Source: Siniperca chuatsi
Lineage: Eukaryota; Chordata; Actinopteri; Centrarchiformes; Sinipercidae
Direction of reading: 5' to 3'
NCBI RefSeq assembly: GCF_020085105.1
Contig: NC_058052.1
Coordinates: 21,333,733-21,397,732 of the forward strand
Length of the DNA: 64,000 nucleotides
Part shown: positions 37,080-46,839 of the stretch, one piece after another
Numbering within the stretch: the first letter of the stretch is position 1
Layout of the letters: every line of letters starts with the position of its first letter
Program-made: the position numbers and the translations under genes
Notes under the pieces: model-generated
Told to the model about the DNA's origin: nothing
The model's input: the letters and a program-made list of their open reading frames with translations, nothing else
Database searches by the model: none

Positions 37080-37760
37080 ACTGAAATGTTAAAATGGAAA
37101 AGGTCAGCTGTGGAGCATGTGGCCAGCCCAGCAGCATCTGAACCCGGGTTAAAAGGGACTGCGTGGCCAAAGAGTTGAGCGGCCTCGCCTGTATACATGC
37201 TGTCTGTGGTATCCACATCTCCCACATTAGTAAGCTTTGAGAGCGATATGTCAGCCAGAGTAATTACGGCTTGTCAGCTCCTGTGACACCGGGCTTAAGG
37301 GCCATCTCCCTAGCTCCTATCTGCATCTAAGGACCGAGGCGCTTAATCAGCCTTGACAGTCAAGTCCAAAACAGTCATATTTTCATGGAGAAATTCTGTC
37401 AACATTTGTGCTGATGTAACTCTGGCCATCGTGTTAGCTCTCTGGAGTCCCGAGTGCACTTTCAGGCCCACACATGCAGATGAATGACTGACACACAGTA
37501 AATCTTCAAGGGTTGGAAGCTGAAATAAACCGGAGGTCTTGTTTTGCTCTTCAAAAAAGTCTTTGGGGAATGGAAGGTGAGCATCATATGTAAAGCTTGG
37601 GGCATTGCATCTGATATGCACCCATTATATTTATTTCTCCCTCTCTGCCTCTGTCTCCAAATCAACCCATCTACCTGGAAGAGTGAACACACGGCCTCCT
37701 CCAGCGCCGCTGCTACGTGTCATATTGCTGTAGCTCTTTAACACGGGGAGCAGGCGGCTG
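37080..37760. promoter_or_regulatory. Long candidate conserved non-coding region
   Basis: Nearly 700 bp without simple repeats or transposon marks. It includes GCCAGAGTAATTACGGCTTG, GAGGCGCTTAATCAGCCTTGACAG-type strings (TTAATCA next to TTGACAG), and GGGTTGGAAGCTGAAATAAAC. It is the longest high-complexity block in the six3 5' flank. Open frames inside it lack domain similarity. Confidence 0.4.
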
Positions 37761-37946
37761 TGCGGTTAAACTGATGATGAAAGAGACGTCATGGGGAAAT
37801 GCGCGTTTGATACGGAGTTACCGGCGTGAAGAAAGAGGCTGTATGAGTGATAAAATTATTATAAAGGCCTATTTATACATATATCAAGGATATGAAACTC
37901 AAACTGCTTTTCGCTGCAACCGTGAATATATGTCGTTGTGGCCACT

Positions 37947-37960
37947 TTGTCACCTGCTGG
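37947..37960 (-). promoter_or_regulatory. Weak CTCF-like motif, reverse
   Basis: TTGTCACCTGCTGG fits the reverse CTCF consensus at about 12 of 14 positions by eye. A forward-like match, ACACTAGGGGCCAG, lies at 38493-38506. Confidence 0.2.
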
Positions 37961-38274
37961 CTGCTGGTGGATGTAGAACAGTTTGTAAGCATACCACTCT
38001 TAAAGGCCCTGACAGTTCAAGAGACAGTAAAATACAAGGGCTACAAAATAAAAAAATAGAGATGACGTTTCATTTCCCAAATCACAACTAAGCGTAGCCT
38101 ATTCTGCTTTTATTTTGCGTCAAAATAATAGGCTACTAAAAATATGGAAATGACCTCATGAAGGCAGAGAGAAAGTGGAATAAATTCAGAAGGGCTATAA
38201 AGTGCATGCGGGCGCACCCACTCACTCATAACTGGACCGAAGTTCAAATTAAATAATGAATCTAAGTTAGATTT

Positions 38275-38620
38275 TTACTTTTAAATCCCTCCCAAAATTT
38301 GGTGGAGCCACCTGTTTCGGAGATGATGATTGGCGGGGAGGGAGAAACTAGACGAGCCTAATTGATTTTTAAGTGGTGTCTCTGAGGGTTAGAAGAGTAA
38401 GAGGGGAGTCCACTTCAGGGATCCGCCAAACTCCTCCAGTTTGTACCTGAATTGAAGGGCAGTGATGTGTTGCTGATGCGGCTCAACAAGCCACACTAGG
38501 GGCCAGACGAGGGGTGGACGGAGGGGCCAGGGCCCGAGCTGAGCTCGGTGCTCTAGTGGGGTATGGAGGGTGATTATACATGAACTTACTTCTGCAGAGG
38601 CAATAAGCTGACATGTCAAG
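38275..38620. promoter_or_regulatory. Candidate conserved non-coding block
   Basis: Includes GATGATGATTGGCGGGGAGG, GAGCCTAATTGATTTTTAAG and CTCAACAAGCCACACTAGGG. High complexity, repeat-free, about 6 kb upstream of six3. Confidence 0.35.
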
Positions 38621-38949
38621 CCTCATTCACCAAACAAAAGAAGACATTTCAGGTTTGTGATACGGGCACGCAAACACAAACACCCTCCTTCTCTTTCTCC
38701 TCTGTCCTGTCTCTGATCACACTTTTAGTGATAATTAGACACCAGTCTTTAAAAACGTTGTCAATTTCAACACATTTGACTTTATAGTCTGTAGGCTACA
38801 ATGTGTTTATTTACAGCGCATTATAACCATGTGTTATTGTGTCATTATTAATCATAAGTGATGCCTGGGTTGCCAACGTCACATTCTTATTAAGATAGGC
38901 TAGGCTATATATATATATATGCACCACCCACCTTCATTCAATACACACG

Positions 38950-38951
<2 letters not shown>

Positions 38952-38993
<42 letters not shown>
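38952..38993. repeat. (CA)n microsatellite
   Basis: About 20 CA units followed by ATGC units (GGCATGCATGCATGCATC). A short (TA)n run sits at 38908-38920. Confidence 0.95.
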
Positions 38994-38995
<2 letters not shown>

Positions 38996-39059
38996 CATGC
39001 ATGCATGCATCATGGAGCGCAGACCTGCAGAGAAAAAGCAACTCTCCCTGAGTGAGCGG

Positions 39060-39350
39060 AAGAAAAGCGGGAGAGGGAGGCCGGCTTGCAGCTCCACTCT
39101 TCCAGGGTCTCACACACAAGATCCGGGCGCACGGCTCCATTGAGTACGAGGAGGCTTTTGCATGGAGGTTCATTAGAAGTAACGAGTTGACACAAGGTAA
39201 ATCTTAATGTTGAGGCGCCTTTCTCTACCGGCCCGGGGAGGAGCCCTCATTAACTGTCGCTAACAACCCGTGTAAATACACTGATTGGACAGCTCCGATA
39301 CAAGCTCCCAGCCCTGCCAGGAAGTCCCCCTAATGAGACCACACAATAAA
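39060..39350. promoter_or_regulatory. Candidate conserved non-coding block
   Basis: Contains GGCGCCTTTCTCTACCGGCC, CCCTCATTAACTGTCGC, CACTGATTGGACAGCTCC and CCCCTAATGAGACCACAC. The pairing of TGATTGG and TAAT cores in non-repetitive DNA suggests regulatory function; unverified. Confidence 0.35.
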
Positions 39351-39359
39351 AACAATAAA

Positions 39360-40420
39360 AGAAAGGAGAGGGGGGAGAGAGAGAGAGACAGAGAGAGAGG
39401 TGTTAAAAAGTTTTGTACAAGCTTTGCTATTAAAGTTGGCGCCACATTTACAGATCATTATGACAACACTTTCACAAAAATTTGGCATTTATTCAATCGT
39501 CGCGTTTTTCTATTTCTTTCATTTCAAATTAAGTCACTGTTGTGTTTAGTATATGCTTCTACAAGCGTACACGGAGGGGTGACCTATTGAACCTGTGATT
39601 ACAAGTAGCCTACTAAGTTGGCATCTTTTTACAGTTTTTTACGGCTTAATTGTTTTGGCGCTTGATGTAACTCAATCAAGTAAATCATACGCAAAATGAC
39701 ATGCGGAATTTTAGCCTATAAAAGGTTTGAAAAGTAAAAATAAAATAACATTGCCACAGCAGCAGGACATAAGTTTCTATCTGAGAGCAGGAGATAATGT
39801 ACTGCAAAAAATATCTAAGCACTTCAATCTTAATTTTATCATAGCTATTTTTCCCCCAAACGTGGTGAAATGCTTCCAGTGACAATAAGGTGATTCCACA
39901 AATTTTACGCATTGCAGAATTTTGCAGAAACAAGTGTTAGCATCTTAAAGCAAAACAGAATATGTCTAATATTTCTCCAATACAATTAAGACAATTGCAC
40001 TCACTCAAAATTGTCATGAAAAAAGTTGTAATGGAAACAGATGAAATTATCACATCCCGTTGCCTGGGCTTTCACACTTTTTCACCAAGAAACAAATATT
40101 TTCAAAACTCAGTGCTACGTTAAATGACTTGTTTAGATTGATACTTTTTGCAGTGTAGAGTCTCCATACCCTGGCATGGCCAGCATGGGACGGAGGGGAT
40201 TGTGCGCCCCATCCCGACAGCATCACACATCTGCTCTGCAAAGGCACAGATCTCCCCGGTGCTCGGTGAATAAAAATGGCAAACGGACTTTAGTGATGTA
40301 AAAGAAGAGATCTGGGAGAACTACCTCCCCATTCAAACTAAAAAGGCCTGACGAACTTATCTGCATCATTTCATAAATATTTTTTGAAAAAGTGTCCGAA
40401 AAATACAATTAGTCGCAGCT
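39360..40420. other. AT-rich intergenic sequence
   Basis: A GA-rich tract at 39361-39400, then AT-rich DNA with no gene recognised. Confidence 0.4.
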
Positions 40421-40423
40421 TAC

Positions 40424-40605
40424 CGAACATTAGTGACAACATTGTAGACGGAAACGGGTCTGCTTAGACAGAACTTACAGGAGCAGCGGTTGGATTTCCA
40501 TCCTGATCTCGGACAAATTGACCTGTGAAATAGCAGTGAACCAGTGTCACGTCCAGTCCCATGCTCGAATGGTGACAGTCCGTGAACTGGACCCTGTTCG
40601 CAGCT
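40424..40605 (-). ncRNA. Candidate internal exon of an antisense transcript upstream of six3
   Basis: On the minus strand a long polypyrimidine tract (complement of 40612-40660) ends in CCCCTGCAG|AGCTGCG, a strong 3' splice site with exon start at 40605. Two donors follow: CTCCT|GTAAGTTC (exon end 40479) and TGTTCG|GTAAGC (exon end 40424). Mammals have a divergent non-coding transcript, SIX3-AS1/Six3os1, in this position relative to SIX3. The exon is open in the frame encoding AANRVQFTDCHH and onward to a stop at 40464. No known domain is recognised, so it is listed as non-coding. Splicing is predicted only. Confidence 0.3.
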
Positions 40606-40875
40606 CTGCAGGGGACGAAGAAGAGCAAGGGGGAAAACAAGAGCGAAGAGGGGAAAAGGTAATTCCGGATATGTTTGGTGAAAAAACACCAGCGTTGAAT
40701 TTTCACATCACTAAAATAAAACATAATACATTTCTTGACATGTGAACGGTAATTAAAAGTTCCCATACGTTAGAAATTAAATGCATGCGTGCACGTGTAC
40801 ATGCATATAAATAGGCAACTTAGTTAAAAAGGAATAACGAACATAATAAAGGAGATTTTATTTTTTGGTACGTAC

Positions 40876-40996
40876 CCGTCATTGCTCCACAGTCTCGTCC
40901 TGTGTATTGTTGAGATGAATCCGGGATGGAGCAGCAGACACATGAGTCTCTCCTGTGTTTGCCAGGGAGGGGTGTGCTGCCTTTTCTGGCCAGCCT
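40876..40996 (-). ncRNA. Candidate upstream exon of the same antisense transcript
   Basis: Minus-strand acceptor GGTTTGGCAG|AGGCTGG (exon start 40996) follows a T-rich tract; donor AATGACGG|GTACGTACC ends the exon at 40876. Joining to the exon at 40605 preserves an open frame: with ATG at about 40942 the joined frame would be roughly 69 codons (beginning MCLLLHPGFIS). Another minus donor, AGTG|GTAAGGAC (exon end 42798), could belong to an earlier exon. Chance occurrence is possible. Confidence 0.25.
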
Positions 40997-41310
40997 CTGC
41001 CAAACCGGGGTCAACGAGGGAGCAAAAAAATAAAACAAGACCCTTTCTTTCGTGCCTTCTTTCTCTTTCCCTCTTACCTTTTACAGTCAACACCTTTTTC
41101 TGTCTTTCTGTCATCCGGTTCCCTTCTCTCTCTCTCACTCACGTACATGACGTAGCACCAGCTTTGTTTATTTGCTGCTCTTATTGGAACAGACTGATAA
41201 TAACTTACTAATTGGCAATTAACCAGTATAGTAACTAACATTTTAGATCCATTGCGTGCTGTAAGAACTGTTGGAGACAAAGAATAGTAGCATTTCTTTA
41301 ACGGCTAAAA

Positions 41311-41375
41311 CTAGATTTATTTATATAAAAGTTTTCTAAACAAAGTTTGTCAAAGGGCTTTACAATCAATCAACA
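41311..41375 (+). repeat. Short dispersed repeat (TTTATTTATAT...CTTTACAATCAATCAACA)
   Basis: AGATTTATTTATATAAAAG, then CAAAGGGCTTTACAATCAAT. The layout resembles the fish repeat at 26553, with a TTTATTTATA head and an AAxGxxCTTTACA tail. Diverged. Confidence 0.45.
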
Positions 41376-41689
41376 GAAATGTGATCACAGGAGGTGAGGT
41401 GTCGGTGCAAAGCAGACGACAGGCGTCTCTGTCTGCTTGACCAACATATTATCAGTGTTTTAGCGTGCAAAATGCTGTTTGTGTTGTGGTGTCTGGAGGT
41501 TTAGGCTGAAAGTAAACGGAGAAGACGCTAAATGCTCGATGTGCATTCAGAGCTCTCGTCCCCCGCTGCTCGGAACATTCAGCAAGCCCTCGGATAAACA
41601 CACAATTAGGGCAGGTGAATAAACTTGTTTGGGGGGTGTTAATTACATGCTTAACGTAAACAAAAGCCATGTAAAAGAATGTGAATTAC

Positions 41690-41945
41690 CAGTGGCTTTT
41701 CCCCCTCAATCCCCATTCAGGTTTTACATTTCACCTCTAGTCTCTTCTAGGAGTGATTTCCGAATTGCCTGCGAGGGCTACTCCCAAACAAGGCTCCTCC
41801 AGAACATAATGCTGGATAATACCTGCAGCCTTGGCTTGAATGGTGATCACCTAAATTGGTGCACCAGGAACCCAGGCAGGTATAGGAGGCTTTGCATATT
41901 CGGAGGAGTGCTGCTAAGCCTGCATTCTCAACATAATTTTGGGGT
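41690..41945. promoter_or_regulatory. Candidate conserved upstream enhancer
   Basis: About 250 bp of complex sequence, 2.1-2.3 kb upstream of the six3 start codon, free of repeats, ending at a (TG)n run (41949-41985). It contains AATGCTGGATAATACCTGCA (a K50-like GGATAAT), GGTGATCACCTAAATTGG and GGCTTTGCATATTCGG, an octamer-like TTTGCATAT. Work in medaka (olSix3.2) placed multiple conserved control blocks within about 4.5 kb upstream of the gene; this block would fall there. Its identity with any of them is not shown. Confidence 0.4.
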
Positions 41946-42499
41946 GGTGTGTGCATGTGTGTGTGTGTGTGTATGTGTGTGTGTGAGACGGGGGGTGCGG
42001 GGGGCACACGAAAATACCAGCCTTTACTTCCAGTCCACAGAGCTTTCCAACGGGACCAGTTCAAGTGCCACTTGGAATTAGTTCTACTGAGGTTCGTATA
42101 GCGGCGCAGTGGACAGGTTTGATCCCATATAGCTACTACCCTACCCCCTCACACACGCGCACGCGCACAACCCCAAAGGAAACACACAAACCAAACGCCT
42201 GACCCTGCAACAAGATCATCACAACCCCTGCTCTGTATTACAGGCACATACAGACACTTGCACAACATGCACGTAGGTCTACGTACATGCAGTACTCCCT
42301 TTTGCCCAAAAAACCGATGCGTAAAAGTGCGCAAACGTGCGTAATTGCACACTCTCACCCGCAGTTATTAAAGTATGTCAGTTCAGGTGAAATGGTGGAC
42401 ATAAACAGGTAGCACTGACTATACATGCATGTCTACTCACTGTCCCCCTGAGCTTGAAGTCGGTGGTCTATCTGGCCAGCCCCGGAGAATGTGCAAATC

Positions 42500-42880
42500 T
42501 GAGAGAGGGAAGGAAAAGTTTTGAATTCCTGAATGATTTTGTAGAAAGGCGGCTTAGGATCATTATGTCAGCTTTATTGAGGGCGGATTAAGCAGAGTCT
42601 AGATGCTACGCCTTGTACACGGCCCTTTCACAATGTGAGCACTGTTCGTGTTAGAGTGAACTCACACTATTTTAACACCCTATAAGCCCTGTCTAAATAT
42701 GAAGCCGTTTTAGCCATAAACATGAAAATCACACCGCCGTGGCTACTGCTGTAAGCCGAATCCTGTGACTGGATGTGGACATTGATCATGTCCTTACCAC
42801 TAGATCAAATACATGAAAACTGCTTTTATGTCCACAACAAGCTTTGATGTTGCCATTTAATTGTAATTCCAATACTAATG
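42500..42880. promoter_or_regulatory. Candidate conserved upstream enhancer with an OTX-type site
   Basis: Complex, repeat-free block 1.2-1.5 kb upstream of the coding start. GGATTA (42585-42590, TAATCC on the other strand) is the classical K50/OTX core; TTTTAGCCATAAACATG and CATTGATCATGTCC lie further right. OTX2 regulation of Six3 in forebrain and eye is known; binding here is inferred. Confidence 0.4.
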
Positions 42881-43439
42881 GTATTAATTACAGGGCTGGA
42901 CTATGACAAAAACCCGTGATAAACTGGTGGCATTAAAAGGGCGATGCCATTGGTAAATTACTTTTCGAACTAAACGCCATGACCTTTGTTTAATCAACAC
43001 AACGCTGTGCATCGATATTCATTTGGAACAATAAATTGTGTTGGTTGGAGAGGAGGCAGCGGGCAGGGGGCCAGAGATGCGCCCAGCGTCCCGGAGGCAA
43101 GGCCGGGGACAGCAGGAGGGGGAGCGGCATCACACTGCAGTCTGCACTCGGACCAGCACCCACACACAGAAAGTGACCACACACACCAGCGAGTCCGAGT
43201 AAAGTCATGCTCAGACCCTGTCATAAAATTAAAACATTTATAAAATCATCGACGGATCCAGGGAAAAAGCCGAAAGATTATAGGATTGTGTCATAATTTG
43301 ATCTTTTAGAACACAAGAAAATGGAAAGTGATAACATATATCAAAAGGAAACACGTAGAAGACCCTAACGCTTTCCTTCCCCTCGATAAAAAGGATTTTT
43401 TAAAAAGTAGCTACTACAGGAAAAACTGTACGAAAATAA

Positions 43440-44027
43440 TGTGCAAATTGACTCGCTTCTATTCAAAACGTGTATTCCGGAGTTGCAGTCATTGGTTGTC
43501 CATTTGTCACCCTTTTAAAGCTCTCTCAGCCTCCCGCCCTCCCTTCCCGTCTCTGCTAAGCATCTCCAGTCTACATATCTTCTTTAGCTTTAACGAGCCT
43601 CGTTAAGATCGCAATAATATTCCACCCTCTAATTGCTCATTCCATTCAGCAGATAGGCGAGCATTGGCTTGCGCCTGATGCGCGCGGTGCGGTGGGAGGG
43701 TTGCTGTGGAGATCGGAGACTCTGATAACCCCCAGTGCGTGCTGCACAAGTGGTGAAAGCCTCGCGCTACGTACTGGCTAATGATTGGCACGCTTGACAG
43801 TGATTGGCAGGGCTGCCATGACAACGCTACAACGACACCAAGAAGACCAATAGAAAAGGGAAACAAAATGTTTCAATGCTACACTCAACGGCGGATTTAG
43901 GGGGGAGATATTATGAGGCTGGTGTCATTAGGCGATAGCCATTGAATCATTCAATCTTTTTTACTTGCCGTGTTTTTTCGGTTTTTCCTTTTTCTCGATA
44001 ATTTTCTTTCTCTCTCAGGTCATTTCC
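43440..44027 (+). promoter_or_regulatory. six3 proximal promoter and 5' UTR region
   Basis: Several CCAAT boxes: ATTGG at 43491, 43784 and 43803 (reverse) and CCAAT at 43847. Two tandem TGATTGGCA boxes (43782, 43801) flank a TTGACAG site (43794-43800), the kind of TALE (Pbx/Meis)-plus-NFY grouping seen at vertebrate developmental promoters. No convincing TATA box. CpG-bearing stretches precede it (43050-43140 and 43675-43690). The transcription start cannot be placed exactly. A polypyrimidine tract ending TCTCTCTCAG sits just before the start codon (see findings). Confidence 0.6.
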
Positions 44028-44719
44028 ATGGTTTTCAGATCCCCTTTAGAGCTTTATCCCTCCCATTTCTTCCTGCCAAACTTCGCTGATCGCCCTCTGC
44101 TCCTGGCGAACAGCGCTCCCACTACCAGGTCTCCAGAAGACTTGTCCATGTTTCAGCTACCGACCCTCAACTTCTCCCCGGAGCAGGTGGCGAGCGTCTG
44201 CGAGACGCTGGAGGAGACCGGGGACATCGAACGGCTGGGCCGCTTCCTCTGGTCTCTGCCTGTGGCTCCGGGAGCGTGCGAGGCGATCAACAAGCATGAG
44301 TCCATCCTGCGCGCCCGGGCCGTGGTGGCGTTCCACACGGGGAATTTCAGAGACCTCTACCACATCCTGGAGAACCACAAGTTCACCAAGGACTCGCACG
44401 GCAAACTGCAGGCCATGTGGCTGGAAGCGCACTACCAGGAGGCCGAGAAGCTCCGCGGTCGTCCCCTCGGACCGGTCGATAAGTACCGGGTGCGGAAGAA
44501 GTTTCCGCTGCCTCGGACCATCTGGGACGGCGAGCAGAAGACGCACTGTTTCAAAGAGCGGACACGGAGCCTGCTGAGGGAGTGGTACCTTCAGGACCCA
44601 TACCCAAATCCCAGCAAGAAAAGGGAACTGGCTCAAGCCACTGGACTCACTCCTACACAGGTCGGAAACTGGTTTAAAAACCGGAGGCAACGAGACAGAG
44701 CCGCGGCGGCCAAAAACAG
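44028..44719 (+). other. six3: six3 coding exon 1
   Basis: Encodes residues 1-230 and the first two bases of codon 231, that is, the whole SIX domain and homeodomain. Markedly GC-rich compared with its flanks. Ends GCCAAAAACAG before intron GTTGGTGATA. The reading frame runs on into the intron to a stop at 44769-44771, so intron retention would append about 17 extra residues. Confidence 0.95.
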
Positions 44720-45273
44720 GTTGGTGATATTTATCCTCACTGTCAAAACACAAGAATGTACACAAGTTTGACAAACACGCATAAATTCAAAAGAAAAAGA
44801 GGAGTTTTCATTAAACATGTAGTTGTACTTACGGATAGAGACTGTCTAGGAAAAAGACGAGTCTGTCTCCCAGGGGGAGGGAGCAGGCTGCGGCGACATT
44901 TTTGTTATGAAGTGAAATCTGGGTGAGCATCGAAAACACAATTTATGCTGTTGTAAATATCCAAAACTGTCTTTTTAAAATACAAGATTTTTTTTTTCAT
45001 TTAGAAGAGCTTCTAAATACATTTTCAGCAGATATATAATTTAACGTTGCAGGTATTTTGAAGGCGATATGAAATTATCAAAAACACTGCTAATGTTAAA
45101 CTCAAGTTGGTGGTCAAAGAACTCTGAACAATAAAATAATAATATAATCACAAACTGGATTGCTGTTAAACCGAAGAGGCGATTATTACGCAGTGTTCTT
45201 TTTAAATAGAAACAGCTTGTTTATCTTTTCCTCAAGAGTGAAAGTACCGTAATAAATGACACATAGTGCTTAA

Positions 45274-45335
<62 letters not shown>

Positions 45336-46839
45336 TTACTGGGCTTCACTTAGTTATAGTGCAATCACCTTTTCGGTGATAATAGTGTAACGAGCCTTAT
45401 GAATTATTTTTAATCAGTAAAATGTATAAAATAAACAGGACTTGATAAGTCTTAATATGTACAGTATTTGGCCAACAGTTAAATCGTTTAATGTATACCT
45501 TTAAATGGGCTACATTTGAAATAGTAATAATGTTTTGCAAATAATTTTAAATATTTTTGTGTTTGTTACCAAAGCTATGTAGTGATCTATTTAAACTACA
45601 CAGCATATAGTAGCTAGCCTACATTTATCATGTACTATATAGTACATTTATTATTTTAACATCACATTTTACTTAGCATTGTTGAAAAAGATTATCTCAA
45701 AGGATGATAGAGATATTATTGATATTACTTGACTAAAATGAGCATGCGTATTAAAAAGCATTTGAAGACATAGGCTGTATTCATAACATTAAGTGTGGTA
45801 TCATTCCATTGAAATGCTATAATTGATTAGAAAATACCTCGGAGAGTACTAAGCCATATGAACACTATTCTAATCTTTTTGCTAAATGAATAGATATATT
45901 TCCAGCCTGACATTATCCCGCCGTGATGGAGTTATTATCATGAGTGGATTGGAGATAAACATTTAGGATGATTGGAGTAACCTGGATCTCGACGTCACTC
46001 ATTCATACACTTCCACTTCTATCACTCTGAAATACATCTGCATCAAAGCCTCATGACATTTTGCATTTGGACAAAGGTCTTTAATTTATTTGAACAAATA
46101 ATAATAATTTGGTTATGAAACTGCAGAGTCGTTGGTTTTATAAGATAAATAAAACTCTGCAGCAATGAAGAAAAATAACAAACGTAGAGCAAATGCACAT
46201 AGTAACTAAAACCAGAATAAAAACAAAATCGCTACAGACTGTTATTGTAAAGAATGCCATCAAACTGCTTTTATAAAAGACACCACGTTGGATTTAAAGC
46301 TTATTTTTTTCTGTAGTGCTATGACAAGTAATTTAAATCCCAGACTGCTGACTTGCGCGCTGATCATGCCTACTTTTGTAGAAAAAAAAAACAAAACAAA
46401 AAAACCCATTACATTTCTTCCAACATTTGGTAGTCTAAATAGTGCTGTGTTTTGTTCCCTGAAAGCTGGCTATTTGATAAAAGCATGCATGCATGGCTGG
46501 GGCCGGCAGGGGGAAAGAAAGGCGAGTTTGGACCCCCATTTTGCAGGAGGAGGAGGGGAAGGGGGACATTCTCAGGTCTAATTGCCATTTCTCTCATTTT
46601 TTTCTTCTTTTTTCCCCCTCCCCTCCTCGCTTCTTTTCTTCTCCAGGCTCCAGCACCAAGCAATAGGACCGAGCGGTATGAGGTCCCTCTCGGAGGCCGG
46701 TCTCACCCCTCACAGCTCGGCAGAGTCGCCTTCAACCGCGGCCAGTCCCACCACCAGCGTTTCCAGTATGACAGAGAGAGTCGATACTGGGACGTCCATC
46801 CTGTCCGTCACATCCAGTGACTCGGAGTGCGATGTATGA
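44028..46839 (+). CDS. six3: SIX3 homeobox transcription factor (spliced: 44028-44719 and 46647-46839)
   Basis: Sequence-specific nuclear factor that patterns anterior forebrain, eye field and pituitary, acting largely as a Groucho/TLE-dependent repressor (for example of Wnt genes). The spliced product is 294 residues: N-terminus [23 protein letters not shown] domain about 47-161 ([12 protein letters not shown] at 47-58 includes the eh1-like Groucho contact described for the family); homeodomain 168-227, with W215, F216, K217 (position 50) and N218 (position 51) in WFKNRRQR; conserved C-terminus ending SSDSECDV. Intron phase 2, donor CAG|GTTGGT, acceptor CTTCTCCAG|GCTC. The start is the ATG at 44028; an upstream in-frame extension has no ATG. 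It lacks the Gly-rich insert (about 38 residues) of human SIX3, as fish copies do. SIX6 is excluded by the N-terminus and the C-terminal tail. six3a versus six3b is not resolved. Confidence 0.97.
45278..45337. repeat. (AT)n microsatellite in the six3 intron
   Basis: About 25 AT units followed by four AC units. Confidence 0.95.
45890..46060. promoter_or_regulatory. Candidate intronic conserved element of six3
   Basis: Contains CAGCCTGACATTATCCCGCC, GTTATTATCATGAGTGGATT, AGGATGATTGGAGTAACCTG and GACGTCACTCATTC (a CRE-like TGACGTCA palindrome variant). It is the only complex non-repetitive block in an AT-rich intron. Enhancer role inferred. Confidence 0.4.
46647..46839 (+). other. six3: six3 coding exon 2
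   Basis: Encodes the last base of codon 231 through residue 294, the Ser/Thr-rich C-terminal tail ([20 protein letters not shown] and [17 protein letters not shown]). Stop codon TGA at 46837-46839. The tail matches the vertebrate SIX3 C-terminus closely, which confirms the join. Confidence 0.95.

Larger units (their letters stand above)
44720..46646 (+). other. six3: six3 intron 1
   Basis: 1,927-bp GT-AG intron. The 3' end has a strong polypyrimidine tract (about 46596-46643) before CTCCAG. The interior is AT-rich with an (AT)n microsatellite at 45278-45327 and one complex island at 45890-46060. Confidence 0.93.

Noticed and set aside
41629..42081. 150-codon plus-strand frame
   Set aside because: It covers a candidate enhancer and a (TG)n tract; the protein has no known domain and a Cys/Val repeat artefact.
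43965..44027. N-terminal extension of the six3 frame to 43965
   Set aside because: The extension begins at a TTG, not an ATG, is hydrophobic from a pyrimidine-rich tract, and known SIX3 proteins start at MVFRSP.
44157..44774. 205-codon minus-strand frame opposite six3 exon 1
   Set aside because: It is a shadow of the GC-rich six3 coding frame; the sequence has no known domain.
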